DNA from: Streptomyces profundus
GTDB taxonomy: Bacteria > Actinomycetota > Actinomycetes > Streptomycetales > Streptomycetaceae
Reading direction: 5' to 3'
Assembly (NCBI RefSeq): GCF_020740535.1
Contig: NZ_CP082362.1
Location: 620,001-684,000, forward strand
DNA length: 64,000 bases
Made by a program: the position numbers and the translations under genes. Within the stretch, counting starts at the first letter, position 1. Each line of letters opens with the position of its first letter. Below, in pieces: positions 58,024-64,000 of the stretch. Under the pieces are notes generated by a model. It made no database searches. It saw only the letters and a list, made by a program, of their open reading frames with translations, and had not been told where the DNA came from.

Positions 58024-59289
58024 TCACGGGGACGAGGCGGTGTCCCCGGTGTCGGGGATGGGCTCGCCGAGCATGTCGCAGATCGCGGCGTCGATCAGAG
58101 CCGAGTTGGCGGCGGCGGCCTCGGCTTCCTGGATGCCGAAGTTGGTGATGGTCAGGACCGCGACGCCGCCTTGTCCCGTGTCGTCGGCGTAGATCTCACT
58201 CGAGTAGCCGGGCAGGCCGCCGGTGTGGCCCCAGACGGTGCCGCAGGAGGAGGTCTTGCGCATCAGGCCGAGGCCGTATTCGCCGTCGTCGCCGGGAATG
58301 GGAATGGTGGTGCGCATCTGCTCCAACTGGGCCTCGGGCAGGAGCTCACCGGACATCAGCGCTGTCAGGAACCGTGTCCAGTCCTCGGCGGTGGAGACCA
58401 TGCCGCCCGCCGCCCAGGCCCAGCTCGGGTCGATGTCGGTGGTGTTCACGTTCTCGTGCGGGCGCTCGGGCCCGACGAACCCTATGCCCTCCGGCAGTTC
58501 CACATCCGGGGCGAGGATGTCCCTGAGACGCTCGGCGTCCGGCTCGTAGCCGGACGCGTGCGGCTTCTCCGGGTCCCAGTCAGCGCTGGTGGCCAGGAAG
58601 GAGTCGTTCATGTCGAGCGGGCCGGTGATCCGCTCCTCGATCAGCTCGGCCAGGCTCTGCCCGGTGGCCCGCTCGACGATGAGGCCGAGGGCCGTGTAGT
58701 TGGCGTTGCTGTAGTAGTGGCTCTCGCCGGGAGCGGTGGGAGGGTCCAGCGGCTGGGTGATCGCGAGCAGTTCTTCGGGCTGCCATCCGCGCTGCTCCTG
58801 CCCGGTCAGGGAGAGCAGGAAGTCCGGGGTCAGCAGGTAGTCGTCCAGGCCGCTGGTGTGGTTGAGCAGCATCTCGATCGTGATGTCCTGGCCGCCGGGC
58901 ACCAGCCCCGGGAGCCAATCCTCCACCGAGTCGTCCAGATCGAGCTTGTGCTCGGCGGCCAGTTGGAGGATGAGCGTTGCGGTGACCGTCTTGGTGTTGG
59001 ACCCGACCCTGAACTGATCGGTCGCGGCCAGACCGTGATCGTCCTTGGTCCACTCGGTCTGACGTGCGAGCTCCACCGTCTGGCCGTCGCCCTGGTCGAC
59101 CCGGACTAACACCCCCAAGGAGCCGGTGTCCGCCGCGGTCTGCGCAAGCTCGGCCAGCCGTTCGCCCCGCGCGGGAGTGCTCGCGCCCGCCTCCGAGCAG
59201 GCGACGAGGACCCCACTCAGGCTGGTCGCCAACGTCAGCGCCAAGGCGGTCCGCACGGTCCTGCGACTCGGCGTCATGGGGAAGGACAT
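58024..59289 (-). CDS. Beta-lactamase-fold serine hydrolase lipoprotein (D,D-peptidase/esterase type)
   Basis: A 421-residue lipoprotein with lipobox VLVAC (Cys31). The catalytic SxxK is Ser97-Lys100 (VGSNTKTVTATLIL), the tyrosine motif YSN is 193-195 (HYYSNANYTALG), and the third motif is HTGG (VWGHTGGLPGYSSEI). This is the class C beta-lactamase/D-alanyl-D-alanine carboxypeptidase family (PF00144), probably acting on peptidoglycan or a small ester outside the membrane. ATG 59289 has AAGGAG seven bases upstream. Confidence 0.92.
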   Translation of the reverse strand: MSFPMTPSRRTVRTALALTLATSLSGVLVACSEAGASTPARGERLAELAQTAADTGSLGVLVRVDQGDGQTVELARQTEWTKDDHGLAATDQFRVGSNTKTVTATLILQLAAEHKLDLDDSVEDWLPGLVPGGQDITIEMLLNHTSGLDDYLLTPDFLLSLTGQEQRGWQPEELLAITQPLDPPTAPGESHYYSNANYTALGLIVERATGQSLAELIEERITGPLDMNDSFLATSADWDPEKPHASGYEPDAERLRDILAPDVELPEGIGFVGPERPHENVNTTDIDPSWAWAAGGMVSTAEDWTRFLTALMSGELLPEAQLEQMRTTIPIPGDDGEYGLGLMRKTSSCGTVWGHTGGLPGYSSEIYADDTGQGGVAVLTITNFGIQEAEAAAANSALIDAAICDMLGEPIPDTGDTASSP

Positions 59290-59457
59290 GGTGGTACTCC
59301 TTCGGGAACTGGTCTTCTGGGCCGCCTGGTTGGTGACTGTGTCCATCCTTGGCCAGCCGCGTTCGCGACGAAAACCGTCCAGATACCCGAACGGTCAGGG
59401 GGTTAGCCCTACCAGGCTCCGGAGGAAGGCCGAACCGGCGTCGCCTCTCCGCTGGGC

Positions 59458-59640
59458 GTGGCGGCTGGCCACGCGAAGGGCCGCGCGGCCGGCCGTCCCA
59501 GGCCGTTCGCCGCCGCCGAGGGGAAGCTCCTTGTGGGCCGGTTCGACGTCCCCCGGGGCGAGGCGCCGCCGTTCCATCCGCACACGCGCGAGGACGAGGT
59601 GCTCCTGCTCCTCAAGGGCACCGGTCCGGGCAGCTCAGCC
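59458..59640 (+). pseudogene. Cupin-domain remnant
   Basis: A plus frame reads FAAAEGKLLVGRFDVPRGEA, PPFHPHTREDEVLLLLKG, TGPGSS, which is the first cupin motif (G-x5-H-x-H-x3-4-E-x6-G). The second half is missing and the frame enters the 3' end of the convergent gene at 59635. It is a truncated gene. Confidence 0.55.
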
Positions 59641-60303
59641 GCTCTGGTAGAAGAACTCGGCGTTGTCGCCGTCCGGCGAGAGGAACAGATAGCCGACGCC
59701 CCGGTCGCCGAAGTTGACGTCGAACGGCAGTTGGATGGAGTCGAACTGGGCGACCAGCCGCCAGCCGTCGCCCGGCAGGGCGTCGCCCTGCAACCAGACC
59801 GGGACCACATCGGGGCCGCCCAGCTGGTTCATCCGTATGCTGCCGCGGGCGTTCTTCCGGCGCTCGTCGAGCAGCTCCGCCAGCCGCTCCTCCCTCTCCT
59901 CCTCGTCCTCGCCCGCCACCGGCTCCAGCCCCCGCTCGACCTCGGCGAAGTCCACCTCCTCGTCCACCCGCAGCAGATGGACGCGGTCCAGCACGGTCGG
60001 CCCGGTGGCCGTGGCCCGGATCTCGAAGGAGTCGGTGACCCGCCCGGCCGGCTGGACGACGGTGGCGTGTTCGCCGGAGAACCCGATGGCGAACAGATAC
60101 ACCATCCGGCCCACGCCACCATCCGCCGCCGGCACCCGGAACTGGCCTATGAACGGAGCGAGTTCGCCCTCGTAGGGATCCACCGGCCACTGCGGCTCCC
60201 CCGCCAGCCAATGCGGCTGCCCACCCAGCCTCGTGCCATCCGTGACGGCTGCCTCGGCGGCACCCGCCGGCTGGTATGACGTGAACCGGTACCGCATGGA
60301 CAT
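59635..60303 (-). CDS. YwqG/DUF1963-like protein
   Basis: A 222-residue protein. GTRLGGQPHWLAGEPQWPVD, PFIGQFRVP and YLFLSPDGDNAEFFYQSG fit the pattern of YwqG-like (DUF1963) proteins, of unknown function. A charged helical stretch (VAGEDEEEREERLAELLDER) separates the two halves. Family membership is tentative. It is convergent with the cupin remnant. Confidence 0.6.
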   Translation of the reverse strand: MSMRYRFTSYQPAGAAEAAVTDGTRLGGQPHWLAGEPQWPVDPYEGELAPFIGQFRVPAADGGVGRMVYLFAIGFSGEHATVVQPAGRVTDSFEIRATATGPTVLDRVHLLRVDEEVDFAEVERGLEPVAGEDEEEREERLAELLDERRKNARGSIRMNQLGGPDVVPVWLQGDALPGDGWRLVAQFDSIQLPFDVNFGDRGVGYLFLSPDGDNAEFFYQSG

Positions 60304-60424
60304 CCCCCGAAGTCGATCAACTCACACTGCTACCGAACAAGCTACCGCCCGTCACTGACAACCGGAGGCCGGGACGCCACGGCGGACGACCATGGGAAAC
60401 CGGGTCGCGGCGGGAAGGGGGAGG

Positions 60425-60460
60425 CTCACGGAGGGGGCCCAAAACTCACGGGAGGGCCCA
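60425..60460. repeat. Short direct repeat upstream of the NsdA-like gene
   Basis: CTCACGGAGGGGGCCCA (60425-60441) and CTCACGGGAGGGCCCA (60445-60460) are adjacent direct repeats, 66 bases before the start codon. TACGCT at 60479-60484 could be a -10 element. A regulator site is possible. Confidence 0.4.
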
Positions 60461-60525
60461 CGGGTCCGGCGCTTCTCCTACGCTTGGTGAGGACTCGGTG
60501 ACACCCCATCAGGAGGTGCGGTCCA

Positions 60526-61884
60526 GTGACCCGATCACCCAACACGTCATTGGCCACCCTCGTCACCGCGTCCGGCGCCAGCCACAAAGCCATAGCGCAC
60601 CGCGTCAACCAACTCGCCGCCACCGCCGGCCGTTCGACCTCCTACACCCACACCAGCGTGATGAACTGGCTCGACGGCATGCTCCCGAGACAGCCGGTAC
60701 CCGCACTGCTGGCACAGGCGTTGGGGGAACGGATCGGCCGCGCGGTGGACGTCGCCGAGATCGGCATGGCCACCACCGGCCGGGGCGACGCCTGCGGGCT
60801 GGAGTTTCCCCGTGACCCCGCCGACGCCGCACAGCGGGCGGCCGACTTCTGGAGCACCATGCACCGCCGTTCTCTTGTCAGGCGGACGTTCGCCATCAGC
60901 GCCTTCAGCCTGCCCGTCACCCGCTGGCTGATCCATCCGGCCGCCGCCGCCCCGGCCAGCGGTGGTGGCCAACGCGTCGGGCAGCGGGAACTCACCGAGC
61001 TGTGGGAGCACGCCGAGCAGGCCCGACAGTGGGACGCCCGCTACGGCGGGGGCAACTGGCGCACCAGCCAGGTCGTCGACTGCCTCACCACCCGGGCCGC
61101 GCCGCTGCTCACCGGGACGGCCACGCAGCAGATCAGCGACGGACTGCACTCCGCCGCGGCCGAACTGTCCCGGCTCGCGGGCTGGGCGGCGTTCGACGCC
61201 GGCGACCACGCGCTCGCCCAGCGGCACTTCATCCAGGCCCTGAGCCTGGCACGCGCCGGCGGCAACGCCGAACTCGGCGCGTATGTCACGGCCACCATGG
61301 CGCTCCAGACCATGCGCCGGGGCTATCCGAACGAGGCCATCGACATGGCCCAGGGCGCCTGTGAACGCGCCGGCCGGGACGCCACGCCCCGTGTGCGGGC
61401 GTTCGCCAAGCTGATCGAGGCCCGTGCCCAGGCCAGGGCTGGGGACGAACGAGCGGCGGCTCGGGCCCTGTCCGGCTGCGAGCGGCTGCTGGACACCGCG
61501 CGCGAGACCGACTCCCCCACCTATATCGCGTTCTTCGGCCCCGCCCGGATGGCGAGCGACGCGGTCGAGATCTACCGGGACCTGGGGAAACCACACATCG
61601 CCGCCGGCTGGGACGCCCAGTGCGCCATGCCCGCCGGCCACACCAGGGCCGTCGGGCTGCGGCTGTCCGTCACCGCGACGGCGCATCTCCAGGACCGGGA
61701 CCTCGACCAGGGCCTGGCCGTCGGCCGCCGCGCCGTGGACATCCTCGCCGGTGTCGCGTCCGCCCGAGCCCGCGAATACGTCGAGGACATCCACACCGCT
61801 CTCACCCCCTGGGCGCGAGAACCCCGTGTGCGCGCCTGGCAGGACCACGCCCGCCGTCAGCTGAACGGCGCCCCGGAAGGCTGA
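60526..61884 (+). CDS. NsdA-like TPR regulator
   Basis: A 452-residue protein. The N terminus (LATLVTASGASHKAIAHRVN, YTHTSVMNWLDGMLPRQPVP, LAQALGERIGRAVDVAEIGM) matches the DNA-binding-like start of NsdA/NsdB, negative regulators of sporulation and antibiotic production in Streptomyces. The rest is TPR-like (FDAGDHALAQRHFIQALSLA, GYPNEAIDMAQGACERAG). GTG 60526 has GGAGGTG nine to ten bases upstream. It is monocistronic. Whether it is NsdA itself or a paralogue is undecidable here. Confidence 0.82.
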   Translation: MTRSPNTSLATLVTASGASHKAIAHRVNQLAATAGRSTSYTHTSVMNWLDGMLPRQPVPALLAQALGERIGRAVDVAEIGMATTGRGDACGLEFPRDPADAAQRAADFWSTMHRRSLVRRTFAISAFSLPVTRWLIHPAAAAPASGGGQRVGQRELTELWEHAEQARQWDARYGGGNWRTSQVVDCLTTRAAPLLTGTATQQISDGLHSAAAELSRLAGWAAFDAGDHALAQRHFIQALSLARAGGNAELGAYVTATMALQTMRRGYPNEAIDMAQGACERAGRDATPRVRAFAKLIEARAQARAGDERAAARALSGCERLLDTARETDSPTYIAFFGPARMASDAVEIYRDLGKPHIAAGWDAQCAMPAGHTRAVGLRLSVTATAHLQDRDLDQGLAVGRRAVDILAGVASARAREYVEDIHTALTPWAREPRVRAWQDHARRQLNGAPEG

Positions 61885-61946
61885 GACGCCGCACCGAACC
61901 AGCCGCGCGGCCCCACCGCTCCGACGGTTTCCCGGGCCAACCCCGT

Positions 61947-62402
61947 TCAGGCAAGGCCCTGTTGAGGCTGGTCGGCGGGGCGGCGGTCTGGCGCGGGCGT
62001 GCGGAAGGTGAGCGCGAGGAGGACGATCGGCAGCAGCCCGCCGATCGCCAGCGCGCTCAGGAGGAGACCGGCCCCCTCGGTGGAGGTCTCCGCCACGATG
62101 TGGTGCCAGTAGCGCACGTGGATGAGGAAGTGCGCGATGCCCCAGACGGCGTACGAGCCCAGGGCCGCGCGGACCGAGGCCGGGGTCATGGTGATGGCCG
62201 CACCGCCGAGCGGGATGGCGACGGCGAGGTTCATCGCCCCGTAGTCGAGCAGCAGGTGCGGGTTGTAGGCCATGCCCATGTTGACCCAGGACCAGGAGAA
62301 GAACGACTCGGGGAAGAGGAGGATGTATCCGCCCAGGACCGCTGACACGACGGTGAGGAAGATCAGGCCGCCACGGACCAGCAGGGCGCGGGTGCCGGTC
62401 AT
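61947..62402 (-). CDS. Four-helix membrane protein (DUF4345-like)
   Basis: A 151-residue membrane protein with four predicted helices: LIFLTVVSAVLGGYILLFPE, LLLDYGAMNLAVAIPLGGAA, GSYAVWGIAHFLIHVRYWHH, LLLSALAIGGLLPIVLLALT. The DYGAMNLA and AHFxxHxxH blocks resemble DUF4345-type proteins. ATG 62402 overlaps the stop of the NmrA-like gene (ATGA). Function unknown. Confidence 0.75.
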   Translation of the reverse strand: MTGTRALLVRGGLIFLTVVSAVLGGYILLFPESFFSWSWVNMGMAYNPHLLLDYGAMNLAVAIPLGGAAITMTPASVRAALGSYAVWGIAHFLIHVRYWHHIVAETSTEGAGLLLSALAIGGLLPIVLLALTFRTPAPDRRPADQPQQGLA

Positions 62403-63178
62403 CTCGCGTCACCGCCAAGCCGCTCGGTGAGGAAGTCCTCGAAGGTGATCGAGCCGGTTGGGTTCTCCGGCACCAGGTTCGCGCCGGTGGCGAAGGCGCG
62501 GGCCATCCGGCCCGGCAGGCGGAGGGAGAACACGCGCCGGGAACGGCCGTGGAGCCGGTTGTGGAGCCGCGCGAGGTCGTCCATGGCGTGCACGCGTGGA
62601 CCTCCGATGTCGGCCACCCGCCCGGCCGGCGCGTCCTGGGCGAGGCGCACCAGGTGGTCGGCGACCTCGCCGGTGTCGATCGGCTGGAAGCCGCACCTCG
62701 CCAGGGCGAGGGTCAGCGGCAGCCGCCGTTGGGCGTCGAAGAAGCCGGCGACCAGGGTGTGGAACTGGGTGGCTCGCTGAACCGTCCACGGCAGCCCGGA
62801 GTCCGCGATCAGCCGCTCGACCGTCAACTTGGCCCGGTAGTAGCGGATCGGGATGGTGTCGACGCCCACGATCGAGACAAAGACCAGATGGGGGTCGAGA
62901 CCCCCGCCTCGTGCGGCGGCGACCAGGTTCCGGGCGGCGCGGATGTCGCCCTGGCCGCTGGAGGTGGCGCAGTGGATGACGGTCCTGGCCCCCTCGACGG
63001 CCGCCGGCAGCCCGGCGCCGGTCTTCAGGTCGCCGACGATCGTCCGGTGCCCCTGCCGCGTCCCCTGGGCGGGCGCCCGGCGGCTGAGGACGTGGACGGT
63101 GTGCCCGTCGGCCGTCAGCCGGCGGACCACGTCTCGGCCGAGGTTCCCCGTGCCGCCGGTCACCAGAATGGGTTCCAT
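62399..63178 (-). CDS. NmrA-like NAD(P)-binding oxidoreductase/sensor
   Basis: A 259-residue atypical SDR. The Rossmann motif is ILVTGGTGNLGRDVVRRLTA, then VLSRRAP, and IHCATSSGQGDI. It has IRYYRAKLTVERLIADSGLP (YxxxK) and WTVQRATQFH typical of NmrA/NAD(P)H azoreductase-like proteins. It is paired with the membrane protein downstream, and both lie behind an MmyB-type regulator on the same strand. Confidence 0.88.
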   Translation of the reverse strand: MEPILVTGGTGNLGRDVVRRLTADGHTVHVLSRRAPAQGTRQGHRTIVGDLKTGAGLPAAVEGARTVIHCATSSGQGDIRAARNLVAAARGGGLDPHLVFVSIVGVDTIPIRYYRAKLTVERLIADSGLPWTVQRATQFHTLVAGFFDAQRRLPLTLALARCGFQPIDTGEVADHLVRLAQDAPAGRVADIGGPRVHAMDDLARLHNRLHGRSRRVFSLRLPGRMARAFATGANLVPENPTGSITFEDFLTERLGGDAR

Positions 63179-63258
63179 GACTCTCCGTCTCTCTGTGGGT
63201 GGCCACCCGCGCGGGCGCCCACGCGTCGGCGCGAAGGTTGTCGAACGGCTAAAAACGG

Positions 63259-64000
63259 CTAACGGGGATCGGTGGTGAGTCGGTCGAGGGCGGTGGCGCT
63301 GGCGGTGCCCGGTTCGGCGCTGTAGACGGCCAGGCGCAGGTCGGTGCCGGGGACCAGCAGGGTGTGGCAGTCCAGTTGGAGCTCGCCCGCCTCGGGGTGG
63401 TGGAGTCGCTTGCGCAGCGTCGGCACCGGGCGTACCTCGTGGTCGCGCCAGCCGGCCGCGAAGTCCTCGCTGTGCGCCGCGAACTCGTTGACCAGGCCGC
63501 TGAGGGTGCTGTCGAACGGGTGGCGGGCGCTGGCCACCCGCAGGTGGGCGGCGGACGCGCGGGCGAACGCGCCCTCCTCGCCGGGCGGCGCCGTGCAGAG
63601 CGTGCCGTTGAGCCGGATGGCCAGCCGTATGACGTTGCGTTCCTCGGGAGGCAGCAGGCGCAGGTCCGCGATCAGGGCCACGGCTGCGGCGTTCCAGGCG
63701 AGGATGTCCTGTCGTTCGTTGGTCAGATAGGCGGGTGAGGCGCCGAGCCCGGCCAGCAGCCGTCGGGCGCCGTGGGGCACCCGCGTCTGCTGGGGGGCGG
63801 TGGGGGGCGGGGCCTGGCCGGCCAGCCTGGCCAGGTGTTCCCGCTCCGCCGCGTCGAGTTGGAGCGCGCTGCCGAGGGCGGCGAGCACCTGGGGGGAGGG
63901 GTGCGGTGCCCTGGCCTGTTCCAGCCGCTCGTAGTAGCTGGTCGACATGCCGGCGAGGGCGGCCACCTCTTCGCGACGCAGGCCCGGGGTCCGGCGGGCG
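63259..64000 (-). CDS. XRE-family regulator, MmyB-like (N terminus beyond window)
   Basis: The frame is open to the window end: ARRTPGLRREEVAALAGMST, SYYERLEQARAPHPSPQVLA give the helix-turn-helix, and LTNERQDILAWNAAAVALIA the MmyB-like ligand-binding domain (about residues 100-240). RRTPGLRREEVA is the standard motif about 30 residues from the start in these proteins, so only a short part is missing. It probably controls the NmrA-like pair downstream. Confidence 0.88.
   Translation of the reverse strand, partial: ARRTPGLRREEVAALAGMSTSYYERLEQARAPHPSPQVLAALGSALQLDAAEREHLARLAGQAPPPTAPQQTRVPHGARRLLAGLGASPAYLTNERQDILAWNAAAVALIADLRLLPPEERNVIRLAIRLNGTLCTAPPGEEGAFARASAAHLRVASARHPFDSTLSGLVNEFAAHSEDFAAGWRDHEVRPVPTLRKRLHHPEAGELQLDCHTLLVPGTDLRLAVYSAEPGTASATALDRLTTDPR

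Overview
The window is high-GC actinobacterial DNA, almost certainly a Streptomyces chromosome. GC-rich third codon positions, GTG/TTG starts, ATGA/GTGA gene overlaps, several probable leaderless genes, an NsdA-type TPR regulator and repeated XRE(DUF5753)/DUF397 and DUF6879 gene sets all point there. No rRNA, tRNA, CRISPR array or intact mobile element was found.

Left edge (1-6.5 kb): the end of a natural-product cluster. It has a PhzE-like aminodeoxyisochorismate/anthranilate synthase, a glucose-1-phosphate thymidylyltransferase and an NDP-hexose 2,3-dehydratase, followed by a MerR regulator divergent from a 14-TM drug exporter. This fits a chorismate-derived moiety and a 2-deoxysugar being made for a product whose core genes lie further left. 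A secreted alpha-amylase follows (6.5-8.3 kb).

9.1-24.8 kb is a catabolic island: a PucR regulator (reverse), then one long plus-strand operon. In order it encodes an HpaB-type flavin monooxygenase, a LigJ-like hydratase of the amidohydrolase fold, a LigB-type extradiol dioxygenase, three RraA/LigK-type aldolase paralogues, an aldehyde dehydrogenase, a benzoylformate-decarboxylase-like ThDP enzyme, a flavin reductase fused to an FCD ligand-binding domain, and an ABC importer (fused permease, Tat-lipoprotein binding protein, ATPase). I infer import of an aryl 2-oxo acid or similar aromatic, decarboxylation to an aldehyde, oxidation to the acid, ring hydroxylation, meta cleavage to an oxalomesaconate-type intermediate, hydration and aldol cleavage. 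Streptomyces usually degrade protocatechuate by ortho cleavage, so this is the most interesting system here.

25-38.7 kb is carbohydrate-related: a GH51 arabinofuranosidase, a methyltransferase, a reiterated non-coding repeat block, and a ROK repressor divergent from a sugar ABC transporter operon (ATPase, two permeases, binding protein), a TIM-barrel epimerase, and a large secreted ThuA/PQQ-type sugar dehydrogenase/PKD/carbohydrate-binding protein.

38.8-43 kb holds regulator-target pairs with visible operators: SDR/TetR, and YczE-like/MarR with two 16-bp operators and divergent leaderless promoters. There is also an FMN reductase and a methyltransferase.

43-57.6 kb is an accessory region. 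It has three XRE-DUF5753 loci, one with DUF397 partners and an anti-sigma-like ATPase and two with DUF6879 plus a small third protein. It also contains duplicated and decayed DUF397 genes with copies of the same terminator, a NUDIX/SAH-hydrolase-like pair beside a methyltransferase remnant, a STAND-like P-loop/TPR protein, and a lower-GC segment bracketed by two IS5-type transposase fragments.

58-64 kb has a lipoprotein serine hydrolase, a cupin remnant, a YwqG-like protein, an NsdA-like regulator, and an NmrA-like/membrane protein pair behind an MmyB-type regulator cut by the window end.
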